Shown: positions 43,573 through 52,229, counted from the stretch's first letter. The stretch: DNA of 64,000 nt from Streptomyces neyagawaensis (GCF_023516595.1 NZ_JAMGBG010000048.1:118348-182347), one strand, 5' to 3'. Notes: a model not told the origin generated them from the sequence alone. A program made the numbers and translations.

Positions 43573-45840
43573 ATGAAGCTCCCTCCAAGAAGCGGTATCC
43601 GAGTAGCCGGTGCGGCCACCGCCGTCCTCGCCGTCCTGGGCACGGTGACCGCGGTGCCCGCGTCCGCCGCCACGCCGGGGAGCTGGACCTCGGTCCAGCC
43701 CGGTGTCGCACAGACCGGCTGTGACGGCGTACGCGCCACCGTCGCGCTGGACGCGAACGGCGCCCTCTCGCTCGGCGCGACCTGGAACTGCCGCCAGGCC
43801 CTGACACCCGCTCCGATCGGGCTGGTGACCAGCCAGGTCGACTTCACCACCGGACTGGACTTCGTCAGCCGCACGGATACGCCCGTCACCTCCACCTACG
43901 AGGTCCAAGCGGGGAAGTCCCGCGTCCGGACGCGGTCCGCCACCGAGACGAGACTGGTGTTCGCGAAGGGCTCCGCGCGGATGACCGTGCACGTCCGCAC
44001 CTCCGCGGACGGCATGGCCCTGCGCTACGAGCTGCCGTCGGGCGCGACGGTGCTGCGCGAGGCGACCTCGTTCGATCTGCCGGCCGACGCCCAGCTGTCC
44101 CGGCAGGAGTTCAGCGCCGATCACGAGCGGGGTTATGTGACCTCTCCGGTCGCCGACGTGGCGACGGGCTCCTACGACATGGGCATGTACGCCCAGCAGA
44201 CCAACGGCGCGCGGGTGCTGCTCGCCGAGTCCGGTGTGGACGGCGGCTACTCGGGTGGCCGGTTCACCCACACCCAGGGCACCGACCGGTTCACCGTCGC
44301 GCTGGCCGACGCGCAGATCGTGCGGTCCGGCGCGTTCGCCACAGCCTGGCGAACCGCCGCCATCGGCAGCGCGGCGACGGTCGTGGAGTCCACCCTGGTC
44401 GACGACGTCGCGCCCGCGTCGAAGGTCTCCGACACCTCGTGGATCAAGCCGGGTATCGCCGCGTGGCCATGGCTGGACGGCATGTGGAACACCCAGCGCG
44501 ATCTGACCAAGCTCAAGCAGTGGGCCGACTACGCCTCCTCGCAGGGCTGGCCCTATCTCCTGGTGGACGACGGCTGGAAGGACAACCAGGCGATCATCCC
44601 CGAGCTCGTGACCTACGCCCGGGAGCGGGGTGTGCGGATCATGCTCTGGTATCACTGGCAGGACCTGGACACCGCCGCCGAGCGGGACACCCAGTTCACC
44701 AAGATCACTGGGTGGGGTGTCGCCGGCGTCAAGATGGACTTCATGGGTTCCGAGGCCCAGGCCCGTCAGCAGTGGTACGACGAGGCCCTGGCCGACACCG
44801 CCCGCTACAAGCTGATGGTCGACCTGCACGGCTCGCGCCTGTCCGTCGGCGTCCACCGCACCTGGCCGCACGTGCTGACCAACGAGGCCGTCCGGGGCGA
44901 GGAATACCCCGGTGGCCGGAACATCGGGCACGTGGCCGCCCTGCCGTTCACGCGCGGTGTCCTCGGCCCGGCCGACTACTCGCCGATGAGCTTCCAGCAG
45001 GGCAACCCGAACAGCGACGCCGCCGAACTCGCCCTCGGCGTACTCCTGGACAGCGGCATCATGCTGCCCGGCGGCCGCATCTCGGACTACCAGGCCCGTC
45101 CCGAGGCACAGCGGTGGCTGCGCCTGCTGCCGACCGTGTGGGACGAGACGAAGTACGTCTCGGGCGACCCGCTCACCGGAGGGGTCGTCGCGCGCCGCAG
45201 CGGCGACCGGTGGTTCGTCGGCGCGCTCAGGCGCGGCGGCGCCACGACCATCAGCTACCCGACGACGTTCCTCGGCTCCGGTACCTGGCACGCGGAGATC
45301 ACCACCGACGGCCCCGACGGCCTGATCCGCACCAGCAAGGTCATCCAGGCCGGTGACACACTGAGCGTCCCGGCGGTCGCCAACGGCGGCCATGCGGTCA
45401 GGCTGACCAAGGTCGCGGCCCTCCCGACCGGGAACCGCACGGTGACCATCGCCGGCAGCAGCCATGTACTCGACGTGAAGAGCGCGAGCCTCGCGAACGA
45501 CGCGGAGATCATCCGCTGGCCCGGCACCGGCGGCGCCAACCAGCGCTTCGCGTTCGTGCCCCTCGGCGACGGATACACGCGGATCGTCAACCAGGCCAGT
45601 GGCAGGGACGTCGTGATCCGGTACGCGTCGCGCGACGCGGGCGCGAAGGCGATCCAGTACACCTACGAAGCGGGCGAGAACACCAACGACGAATGGCTGG
45701 CCGAAGACGCGGGCAACGGCCGCGTCCGGTTCCTCAACCGCCACAGCGGTCTCTACCTCACCGCGGGCAACGCCCAGGGCGACCAGTTGGAGCAACGCCC
45801 GTTCGACGGCGGCGACCACCAGATGTTCACCGTCTCCTGA
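43573..45840 (+). CDS. GH97 retaining glycosidase with C-terminal ricin-type module
   Basis: 755 residues with a signal peptide. The N-terminal beta-sandwich (to about 280) precedes the TIM barrel (AWPWLDGMWNTQRDLTKLKQWADYA). Asp389 in GVKMDF is placed as the nucleophile of retaining GH97 enzymes; Glu438 in NEAVRGEEY and its neighbours form the metal/acid site. Retaining GH97 members include alpha-galactosidase and beta-L-arabinopyranosidase from Bacteroides, and either would fit this locus. A short beta-sandwich and a trefoil lectin (from about 620: NQRF, NDEW, HQMF) complete the protein. It is probably cotranscribed with the GH43 gene. Confidence 0.87.
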   Translation: MKLPPRSGIRVAGAATAVLAVLGTVTAVPASAATPGSWTSVQPGVAQTGCDGVRATVALDANGALSLGATWNCRQALTPAPIGLVTSQVDFTTGLDFVSRTDTPVTSTYEVQAGKSRVRTRSATETRLVFAKGSARMTVHVRTSADGMALRYELPSGATVLREATSFDLPADAQLSRQEFSADHERGYVTSPVADVATGSYDMGMYAQQTNGARVLLAESGVDGGYSGGRFTHTQGTDRFTVALADAQIVRSGAFATAWRTAAIGSAATVVESTLVDDVAPASKVSDTSWIKPGIAAWPWLDGMWNTQRDLTKLKQWADYASSQGWPYLLVDDGWKDNQAIIPELVTYARERGVRIMLWYHWQDLDTAAERDTQFTKITGWGVAGVKMDFMGSEAQARQQWYDEALADTARYKLMVDLHGSRLSVGVHRTWPHVLTNEAVRGEEYPGGRNIGHVAALPFTRGVLGPADYSPMSFQQGNPNSDAAELALGVLLDSGIMLPGGRISDYQARPEAQRWLRLLPTVWDETKYVSGDPLTGGVVARRSGDRWFVGALRRGGATTISYPTTFLGSGTWHAEITTDGPDGLIRTSKVIQAGDTLSVPAVANGGHAVRLTKVAALPTGNRTVTIAGSSHVLDVKSASLANDAEIIRWPGTGGANQRFAFVPLGDGYTRIVNQASGRDVVIRYASRDAGAKAIQYTYEAGENTNDEWLAEDAGNGRVRFLNRHSGLYLTAGNAQGDQLEQRPFDGGDHQMFTVS

Positions 45841-45851
45841 GAACCGTCTGT

Positions 45852-45887
45852 GCGCCCGGCCCTGACGCTCGCATCAGGGCCGGGCGC
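45852..45887. terminator. strong bidirectional terminator
   Basis: Perfect 14-bp GC-rich arms (45852-45865 and 45874-45887) with an 8-nt loop lie between the convergent GH97 and beta-lactamase genes. Confidence 0.85.
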
Positions 45888-45928
45888 CTGTCGACGGAGA
45901 GGGAGACGGAGACGTGCGGGAGGTGGTG

Positions 45929-46828
45929 CTAACGCAGGGCGTCGGCCAGGAGATGGGCCGTGTCCGCGATCAGTTTGTTCTCCGTCGCGGCGTCCTGGTC
46001 GAACTTGCGGGACATGAGGGAGAAGACCAGCGGGGTGCCGTCCTCGGTCCAGGCGATGCCCACGTTGTTGTTGGTGCCGTAGGAACCACCGCCCGTCTTG
46101 TCCGCGACGGCCCACGACGACGGCAGACCCGCGCGCATGCGGGTTTTGCTGGTCTCGTTGTGCAGCAGCCAGTGCGTGAGCAGCGCGCGGTCGGGCCGGG
46201 TGAGCGCGTCGCCGAGGACGAGCCGGGCGTAGGTGCGGCCGATCGCACGCGGGCTGGTGGTGTCCGTGATCCGCCACGGCTCGCCCGAGTTCAGCTCCGT
46301 CTCCCACCGGTCCAGCCGGGTCACCGGGTCGCCGAGGGACCGGGCGAATCGGGTGATCGCCGTGGGGCCGCCCAGTTCGCGCAGGAGCAGATTGCCCGCG
46401 GTGTTGTCACTGTGGCGGATCGTGGCGTCGCACAGTTCGGCGATCGTCATGCCTGTGGCCAGGTGATCCCTTGTCACGTCCGAGTTCTCCAGGAGGTCGG
46501 CCGCGGTGTAGTGAATCCGGCGGGCCAGCACCTCGCCGTCGCGGTCCAGGTCGCGCAGCACCGCTGCGGCGGCGAGCGTCTTGAACAGCGAACAGATCGG
46601 GAACAGCGTGTCGGCACGGTGGCGGATCGTTTCCCCCGTGCGGACATTGTGGGCGTAGACCCCCAGGCGGGCCCCGTACTGCTCCTCCAGCGCGCGAAGA
46701 CCGCCGGTGACACCGTCCGAAGCGCGGGCGGGCGCGGTGGTGAGCAGTGCCGTCGCGGTGGCGGTACCGGCCACAAGCAGCGTGCGCCGGCTCATCGCAG
46801 AGGCAAGGGGGCCGCTCGTCCGTAACAT
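45929..46828 (-). CDS. class A beta-lactamase
   Basis: 299 residues from ATG 46828, six bases after AAGGAG. SRRTLLVAGTATATALL is a Tat signal. All class A motifs are intact: Ser80 and Lys83 (SLFK), SDN at 140-142, Glu176 in ETELN (ExxLN), and Lys244 in KTG. It should hydrolyse penicillins outside the cell. The second codon is TTA (46823-46825), the rare leucine codon read by the bldA tRNA in Streptomyces, so translation may depend on development. A slightly longer ATG start would include the same TTA. No BlaI/BlaR-like regulator is adjacent. Confidence 0.9.
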   Translation of the reverse strand: MLRTSGPLASAMSRRTLLVAGTATATALLTTAPARASDGVTGGLRALEEQYGARLGVYAHNVRTGETIRHRADTLFPICSLFKTLAAAAVLRDLDRDGEVLARRIHYTAADLLENSDVTRDHLATGMTIAELCDATIRHSDNTAGNLLLRELGGPTAITRFARSLGDPVTRLDRWETELNSGEPWRITDTTSPRAIGRTYARLVLGDALTRPDRALLTHWLLHNETSKTRMRAGLPSSWAVADKTGGGSYGTNNNVGIAWTEDGTPLVFSLMSRKFDQDAATENKLIADTAHLLADALR

Positions 46829-46955
46829 CGTTCGCTCCTTCATCAACGTGCGTCAGCAGTTCCGTCAGTGATCGACGCGGCGCCACGCGCCCTGGTTGCG
46901 TCCAGCAGCAGCCACCGATGCCGCGGCTGATCTGCCGTGGCCGGGCTGATGACGG

Positions 46956-47252
46956 TCAGGGCGTGTCACCGGAGTAGTAGAAGCGGCAGCTCACACCCGG
47001 GCCCGGTGTGCGGGGTTCGCCGGGGCGCGGGTCGTACAGGGCGCGGCCGCCGGGCCAGCGTCCGAGTTCGGTGGACAGGGCCACGCCGTCGTCGACTTCT
47101 TCGGTCCGCCAGCCGTGGATGTCGAGCAGCAGACCGTCCAGCGGTCCGCCGACCAGTTCGGCGTAGGTCCGGTGTGGGAGCGGGCCGGGGTTGGGGTCGT
47201 CGTGCTCCGCGCCGTAGACCCGGCCGTTCAGCAGCTGCTCATCGCCGTTCAT
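46956..47252 (-). CDS. hypothetical small protein
   Basis: 98 residues from ATG 47252 (MNGDEQLLNGRVYG). It is acidic and has the repeated small motif YAELVGGPLDGLLLDIHGW, the recurrent 'GGPLDG' turn of small uncharacterised actinomycete proteins, and ends CRFYYSGDTP. No signal peptide or membrane segment is present. It shares a direction with the beta-lactamase but lies upstream of it with a 127-bp gap. The function is unknown. Confidence 0.6.
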   Translation of the reverse strand: MNGDEQLLNGRVYGAEHDDPNPGPLPHRTYAELVGGPLDGLLLDIHGWRTEEVDDGVALSTELGRWPGGRALYDPRPGEPRTPGPGVSCRFYYSGDTP

Positions 47253-47553
47253 CCGACCAAGCCTCGCAGCCGCCACTGACAATGCGGGTTCCTCCAGGGC
47301 TGCCTTGGGCTCGTCGGCTTCGGCCTGCGCTTGTGCTGCGAAGGAGCGGCGCTGGAGTCCTCAAGAAGGTGGTGATCGAACGCTGGGGCGAACCGGCTAC
47401 GATGCGTTCGCGCGATGAAGTGGCGGATCTCAGGACCGAGGTCCTCCCGGGTGTCTCCCACGTCACCGTCGCGTCGACCTGGTCATGAACGACCGTGGTA
47501 GATCTTGCCGTGCTGCGCTGGGTGGTGTGTACGGCCGACAAGGAGAACTCGGC

Positions 47554-47985
47554 ATGTCGATGATCCGGCTCACGGCCCCGGCCCACTCCCTCACCGAGGA
47601 GGGCCGCAAGTCCGTCCAGCGCGATCTGGCCACCGCCCTCCTGCACTGGGAGGGGGCGCCCGACGCGGCGTTCTTCCGAGCCCAGTTGTGGAGCTACCTC
47701 GTCGAACTGCCCGAAGGGGCGCAGACCACCGCCGAGGATGACGCGTCCCGTTTCCTCGTCGACGTCACTGTTCCGCAGGGAGTGCTCTCCGCGGAGGGCA
47801 CCGCCGGCTTGGTGGCGGAAGCCACCAGGATCGTTCTGTCGGCGGCCGGGCTCTCCCCGGCGGACGCACCGCGGGTATGGGTGCTGGTGCACGAGCAGCC
47901 CGACGGGACCTGGGGGGCGGGCGGACAGGTCGTCCGCCGTGCCGACCTCGCGGCCATCGCCAAGAAGCAGCGCGACGAGGCGTGA
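47554..47985 (+). CDS. tautomerase-like small protein
   Basis: 143 residues from ATG 47554, eight bases after AGGAG. The N-terminus MSMIRLTAPAHSLTEEGRKSVQRDLATALLHWEGAPD and the pattern RVWVLVHEQPDGTWGAGGQVVRRADL resemble two linked 4-oxalocrotonate-tautomerase-like beta-alpha-beta units. The catalytic N-terminal Pro is absent (Ser2), so tautomerase activity is doubtful; the fold assignment is moderate. It stands alone in its operon. Confidence 0.6.
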   Translation: MSMIRLTAPAHSLTEEGRKSVQRDLATALLHWEGAPDAAFFRAQLWSYLVELPEGAQTTAEDDASRFLVDVTVPQGVLSAEGTAGLVAEATRIVLSAAGLSPADAPRVWVLVHEQPDGTWGAGGQVVRRADLAAIAKKQRDEA

Positions 47986-48099
47986 CACGACCTGCGGCGG
48001 GCTCGAATGCCGCAGGCAGTGAAGGCCATGACCGAGGGCGTCCTGCGTGGTGGGGCGTCGTCGGCCCGGGAGACATCAGTGGGCCTCCTGCGACAGTCT

Positions 48100-48118
48100 C
48101 GAAACTTTCGAATGTTTC
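48100..48118. promoter_or_regulatory. distal xylanase operator-like site CGAAACTTTCG
   Basis: CGAAA-C-TTTCG is a perfect 11-bp palindrome that overlaps CGAATGTTTC. GAAA-N-TTTC palindromes have been described before actinomycete xylanase genes, as I recall; here the match is by eye only. Confidence 0.5.
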
Positions 48119-48401
48119 CCAGAATCTTTGACGCCACAACCTAGGAATGCGGAGCCCTGCGGTCAAGAGCTCTGGCCGATCTGTCTACAAACAGGTCCCC
48201 TCCTTGACCTTGGCGGGTCGGGACTCCGGCCGACGTCCCGCCGACGGTCGCCATAGGGCCTGCCACCCCTGGAAGGCGAAGGACGGCAGCTGGAGGGCGG
48301 CGACCGAGGTGTCCGCGCGCCTGTTCCGGAGCCGGCCCGAGGCCCATGACGTCCATCGGCCGGTGGCGATGAGGGCTCGCTTCAGTCGCCCTACGGGTTT
48401 C

Positions 48402-48432
48402 CGAATGTTTCGAAGCGAAAGCTGAAACTTTT
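48402..48432. promoter_or_regulatory. proximal xylanase operator-like cluster
   Basis: CGAATGTTTCG at 48402-48412 repeats the distal site and is followed by CGAAGCGAAAGC and TGAAACTTTTTG, a degenerate GAAA/TTTC cluster. It precedes the TTGAC-containing sequence at 48446. Confidence 0.5.
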
Positions 48433-48444
48433 TGTGTGGCGAGT

Positions 48445-48464
48445 ATTGACGACTCATCGTCAAT
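48445..48464. promoter_or_regulatory. inverted repeat ATTGACGA-CTCA-TCGTCAAT
   Basis: Perfect 8-bp arms, AT-richer than their surroundings. The left arm contains TTGAC, a possible -35 element, so a protein bound here would cover the promoter. Confidence 0.5.
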
Positions 48465-48882
48465 CCCTCAATCATCCCTGTCGGGAAGCCGACCAGAGAC
48501 CGTGCTCTCGGCCGAGTCGGCAAACCGTGCCGCACAGCGGATGCCTGCACGACAGATCCGCGCACCGATGCTCCTGCGCCACCCCGTTTCGTGTACCGGA
48601 GAGGTTCGCACCAGCGCATCCTGGCTCTTCGCCCAGTCGGAGAGATACGCGACGCCGCGTGACGGTCCCCCGGCTGAGCCGCAATGGAGTTCCCCCATGC
48701 TCGTGTCGAAACAGCGCTGCCAGCCCCGACGGATGAGATCGTCCCGGTCCCCGTGACCGCGATGCGCGGTGATTCCGTGCCGCCCGGGTTCCGACCCGAC
48801 CCGCCCGTGTGACGAGCGGAAGCGGACGACACCTTCCCCCGCGCTTCAGCCATTCCGTGATCTCTACCTTGGAGGCACAGTC

Positions 48883-50313
48883 ATGGGCTTGTACGCCCTT
48901 CCAGGACCAGCTGTCCGCCGCAAGATCCGCGGCCTGCTGCTGGCGCTGTTCGTCGGCGTGCTCGGTGCGGCCGCCGCGCTGGTCGCGCCGCCGGCCGCGC
49001 ACGCCGCCGAGAGCACGCTCGGCGCCGCGGCTGCGCAGAGCGGCCGCTACTTCGGTACCGCCATCGCCTCGGGCAGGCTGGGCGACTCCGCGTACACGAC
49101 GATCGCGAACCGTGAGTTCAACTCGGTGACGGCCGAGAACGAGATGAAGATCGACGCCACCGAGCCTCAGCGGGGTCAGTTCAACTTCTCCGGCGCCGAC
49201 CGCGTCTTCAACTGGGCGGTGCAGAACGGCAAGCAGGTCCGCGGCCACACCCTGGCCTGGCACTCCCAGCAGCCCGGCTGGATGCAGAGCCTCAGCGGCA
49301 GCAACCTGCGCCAGGCGATGATCGGCCACATCAATGGCGTGATGGCGCACTACAAGGGCAGGATCGCCCAGTGGGACGTCGTGAACGAGGCCTTCGCCGA
49401 CGGCAATTCGGGAGCCCGGCGCGACTCCAACCTGCAGCGCACCGGCAACGACTGGATCGAGGTGGCCTTCCGTACCGCGCGCGCCGCGGACCCGGCCGCC
49501 AAGCTCTGCTACAACGACTACAACGTCGAGAACTGGACCTGGGCCAAGACCCAGGCGATGTACGCCATGGTCCGGGACTTCAAGCAGCGTGGCGTGCCGA
49601 TCGACTGCGTGGGCTTCCAGTCGCACTTCAACAACGACAGCCCCTACAACAGCAACTTCCGCACCACCCTGCAGAACTTCGCCGCTCTCGGCGTCGACGT
49701 GGCCATCACCGAACTCGACATCCAGGGCGCCTCGGGCACGACCTACGCCAACGTCGTCAACGACTGCCTGGCCGTCCCGCGCTGCCTCGGCATCACCGTC
49801 TGGGGTGTGCGCGACTCCGACTCCTGGCGGCCGGAGCACTCGCCGCTGCTGTTCAACCGCGACGGAAGCAAGAAGCCTGCCTACACCTCCGTCCTCAACG
49901 CACTCAACGGCGGTACCCCCACGCCGCCTTCGGATGCCAAGCCGATCAAGGGCGTCGGTTCGGGCCGCTGCCTCGACGTGCCCGGCAGCGGTACCGCCGA
50001 CGGCACCCAGCTCCAGCTGTGGGACTGCCACAGCGGCACCAACCAGCAGTGGACGTACACCTCGGCCGGCGAGCTGAGGGTCTACGGCAACAAGTGTCTG
50101 GACGCGGCCGGCACCGGCAACGGCACCAAGGTCCAGATCTACGGTTGCTGGGGCGGGGACAACCAGAAGTGGCGCCTCAACTCCGACGGAACCATCGTCG
50201 GCGTCCAGTCCGGCCTCTGCCTCGACGTGGCCGCGGGCGGCACCGCCAACGGCACCCTGATCCAGATCTCCACCTGCTCGAACAGCAACAACCAGCGTTG
50301 GACCCGCACCTGA
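48883..50313 (+). CDS. xlnA: endo-1,4-beta-xylanase GH10 with CBM13
   Basis: 476 residues from ATG 48883 (GGAGG seven bases upstream). A 41-residue signal peptide ends AHA|AESTLG. The GH10 barrel carries acid/base Glu169 (WDVVNEAF) and nucleophile Glu277 (ITELDIQ), which in mature numbering are Glu128 and Glu236, as in S. lividans xylanase A. A PT-rich linker (GGTPTPPSDA) joins a C-terminal CBM13 trefoil with three GxCLDV repeats that binds xylan. It cleaves the xylan backbone; the GH62 enzyme at 8.2 kb would remove its arabinose branches. A terminator follows. The long upstream region with CGAAA-N-TTTCG sites suggests xylan induction and catabolite control. Confidence 0.96.
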   Translation: MGLYALPGPAVRRKIRGLLLALFVGVLGAAAALVAPPAAHAAESTLGAAAAQSGRYFGTAIASGRLGDSAYTTIANREFNSVTAENEMKIDATEPQRGQFNFSGADRVFNWAVQNGKQVRGHTLAWHSQQPGWMQSLSGSNLRQAMIGHINGVMAHYKGRIAQWDVVNEAFADGNSGARRDSNLQRTGNDWIEVAFRTARAADPAAKLCYNDYNVENWTWAKTQAMYAMVRDFKQRGVPIDCVGFQSHFNNDSPYNSNFRTTLQNFAALGVDVAITELDIQGASGTTYANVVNDCLAVPRCLGITVWGVRDSDSWRPEHSPLLFNRDGSKKPAYTSVLNALNGGTPTPPSDAKPIKGVGSGRCLDVPGSGTADGTQLQLWDCHSGTNQQWTYTSAGELRVYGNKCLDAAGTGNGTKVQIYGCWGGDNQKWRLNSDGTIVGVQSGLCLDVAAGGTANGTLIQISTCSNSNNQRWTRT

Positions 50314-50356
50314 TGAAGTCCGCCGTCCCTCGGTGACAACATCGCTGGGTGGTCCG

Positions 50357-50383
50357 GGGTCGCCGCCGTGATGGCGGCGACCC
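50357..50383 (+). terminator. xlnA terminator hairpin
   Basis: GGGTCGCCGCC and GGCGGCGACCC form a perfect 11-bp stem with a 5-nt loop, 43 bases after the xlnA stop. Confidence 0.75.
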
Positions 50384-50550
50384 GCGCTGACAGGTCACGG
50401 TGCTGTTCATGCCGGTCATCGTGCGACGCTGCCACCGGCGGCAAGGTCAAGCAGCCATGGTCAGCGTGTTCCTCGTCCGCCGTGCCGTCGGCTACCTCGA
50501 CGCGAGGGAACCCGGACTTGCGGCCGTCGTGGCGCGGTAGCCGCTGGGGC

Positions 50551-51363
50551 TCAGGCCAGCACCTCGGCCTCGTCCATGCGGCATTCGGTGAGGTAGGCGA
50601 GCGGCGGACGGCCCATCAGCAGGGTGAAGCGCTTGGCGAACAGTGCCCGCGAGACCCCGGCGCGAGCGGCCAGGGAGGCCACGGTCCAGGGTGCGGCGGG
50701 CCGGTCGTGGAAGGACTGCAGGGCGGGTGCGAGGACCGGGTCGGTGAGGCCCCGGTACCAGATGGGCGCGTCGGCGCCCGCCTTGCCGAACCAGCTCCGC
50801 AACGTGCACACCAGAGCCCAGTCGAGGAGCCGGTCCATCAACGCCTGCGAACCGGCCGAGTGTTGGGCGGCGTCGGCGGCGGCCGTCTCCAGCCAGCCAC
50901 AGACCTCGGCGTCCTCCTCGACCACCAGGACGGGCGGCAGGGCGCGCAGGAGCCGCTCATGGCGGTGGCCCCAGGCGCGGTAGGCGCCCACGATCAGCGC
51001 GGTCGTCTCCTCCGAGTCGACGCCCCAGTGGATACCTCCGATTTCCTCGGCGGCGCACTCGGCGTTCTCGGTGAAGCAGGCGATCTCGTACGCGGCATGG
51101 GGACCGTGCGCGGTAGTGGGGTGGTCCGCGAGGTGGAACGGTTCGGGTCCGCGCACGATGGCCGTGTCGCCGGCGCCGATCGCCCGTTCCGTGCCGTCGG
51201 GCAGCAGCAGCGTGCCCCCGCCGCGCAGCACGCTGATCATGACGAGCGGCGCGGCGTCGGCGAAGCGGACGGTCCAGGGCGCCGCCAGTACGGCGTGACT
51301 GACGACCGACCCCTCGGCCCGGATGCCGCTCAGCAGCGAACTCAGAGGATCCACGGCACACAT
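50551..51363 (-). CDS. AraC-family regulator lacking the second helix-turn-helix
   Basis: 270 residues from ATG 51363 (GGAGAT upstream). The N-terminal AraC_binding_6 cupin (VMISVLRGGGTLLLPDGTERAIGAGDTAIV) and first HTH (WTVASLAARAGVSRALFAKRFTLLMGRPPLAYLTECRM) are intact. The protein stops at DEAEVLA where the family continues through a second HTH to 'GxSPxxYR'. A remnant of that end (GLSPSGYRATTA) follows immediately in another frame, so about 100 bp have been deleted. A single-HTH protein may bind DNA weakly or not at all. It is divergent from the NAD(P)H quinone reductase gene it presumably controlled. Confidence 0.8.
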   Translation of the reverse strand: MCAVDPLSSLLSGIRAEGSVVSHAVLAAPWTVRFADAAPLVMISVLRGGGTLLLPDGTERAIGAGDTAIVRGPEPFHLADHPTTAHGPHAAYEIACFTENAECAAEEIGGIHWGVDSEETTALIVGAYRAWGHRHERLLRALPPVLVVEEDAEVCGWLETAAADAAQHSAGSQALMDRLLDWALVCTLRSWFGKAGADAPIWYRGLTDPVLAPALQSFHDRPAAPWTVASLAARAGVSRALFAKRFTLLMGRPPLAYLTECRMDEAEVLA

Positions 51364-51413
51364 CGTAGACGATCTCCTATGTTTCAGAGCGGATCTCCCA
51401 TGGATCATCTACG
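51364..51413. promoter_or_regulatory. candidate AraC operator with 21-bp direct repeats
   Basis: GATCTCCTATG (51371-51381) and GATCTCCCATG (51392-51402) repeat at a 21-bp period, two helical turns, which suits an AraC dimer. They are framed by CGTAGACGAT and ATCATCTACG, an imperfect inverted repeat. The whole lies in the divergent gap. Confidence 0.6.
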
Positions 51414-51470
51414 CCGTCGGGGCTGTACTGGACTCGTTCATCGGACCGACCGAGACCACCGGGAGACACC

Positions 51471-52148
51471 GTGACGCAGCACGACAGCCGTGCCACAGCA
51501 CTTGTCGTCGTCGCACACCACCGCACCGATTCCCTCACCGCGCACACGGCCAGGCGGGCCGCCGCCCGGCTCGAGGCCGCCGGCTACCGCGTCGACCTGC
51601 TCGACCTGCACGCCGAGGGGTTCGACCCTCGGATGAACGTGGCGGACCAGCCGGACTGGGTCGACCGGGAGAAGAGGTACTCGGACGAAGTGCACGCGCA
51701 CATGCAGCGCGTCCTCGACGCCGATGCCGTCGTCGCCGTCTTCCCCGTGTACTGGCAGAGCGTGCCCGCCATCCTCAAGGGCTGGATCGACCGTGTATGG
51801 AACTACGGGTTGGCCTACGGACGCAGCAAGCCGCGCCTCGCCGGCAAACGCATCCTGTGGCTGGGCCTGGCCGGCGCCACTGCCGACGATCCGATCGTGG
51901 AGGGGATGCGGACCGTCCTCGAGACCACTCTGAGCGAGGGCATCGCCTATTACTGCGGCTTCTCCCGCTCCACCGTCGGCCTTCTCACCGACGCGGAGGA
52001 GCGCCCTCAGCGCGTCGACGCCGAGGGCAACCTCCTGGTCGGCGACGCGGTCAGCGGCGCCGAACGGGAGGCTCAGTACGCGGAGTTCGACCGCCGCGCG
52101 GAGGAGCTCGTGGAGAAGTTCGCCGCCGAGGAGAGCGCGGCGGCCTGA
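51471..52148 (+). CDS. flavodoxin-fold NAD(P)H quinone oxidoreductase
   Basis: 225 residues from GTG 51471 (GGGAG upstream). It resembles MdaB/KefF-type reductases: ALVVVAHHRTDSLTAHTARRAAARLEAAG (FMN phosphate loop), VFPVYWQSVPAILKGWIDRVWNYGLAYG (the conserved PxxW...P..LKGw.DRv motif) and the later LAGKRILWLGLAGAT. It reduces quinones or similar electrophiles in the cytoplasm, usually as a detoxification enzyme induced by a local AraC, MarR or TetR regulator. The divergent AraC gene is truncated, so control may be altered. A terminator follows at 52171. Confidence 0.87.
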   Translation: MTQHDSRATALVVVAHHRTDSLTAHTARRAAARLEAAGYRVDLLDLHAEGFDPRMNVADQPDWVDREKRYSDEVHAHMQRVLDADAVVAVFPVYWQSVPAILKGWIDRVWNYGLAYGRSKPRLAGKRILWLGLAGATADDPIVEGMRTVLETTLSEGIAYYCGFSRSTVGLLTDAEERPQRVDAEGNLLVGDAVSGAEREAQYAEFDRRAEELVEKFAAEESAAA

Positions 52149-52170
52149 TCGCCAGGGGGGCGTTGGTCGC

Positions 52171-52199
52171 GTCAGGTCCGTGGGTGCCGCGGACCTGAC
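52171..52199. terminator. bidirectional terminator hairpin
   Basis: GTCAGGTCCG and CGGACCTGAC form a perfect 10-bp stem over a 9-nt loop between the quinone reductase and the opposing small gene. Confidence 0.75.
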
Positions 52200-52229
52200 T
52201 CGCATCGGATTCGGCGGCGTGCTCCGCCG

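Larger units (their letters stand above)
47986..48882. other. long leader/intergenic region upstream of xlnA
   Basis: About 900 bases without a credible gene. It holds two clusters of CGAAA/TTTCG-type motifs (48100-48118 and 48402-48432), an inverted repeat at 48445-48464 and otherwise unremarkable GC-rich sequence. A long minus-strand frame across it has no ribosome binding site or conserved features. Confidence 0.55.

Noticed and set aside
43411..45819. Another 800-codon antisense frame across the GH97 gene
   Set aside because: Same composition artefact; the plus-strand GH97 protein has catalytic motifs, a signal peptide and a ribosome site.
45929..46828. D-alanyl-D-alanine carboxypeptidase instead of beta-lactamase
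   Set aside because: The ExxLN omega-loop glutamate and SDN/KTG spacing are those of class A beta-lactamases.
48185..48853. A 222-codon minus-strand frame upstream of xlnA
   Set aside because: No start signal, no recognisable domain, and it would overlap the xylanase regulatory sites.
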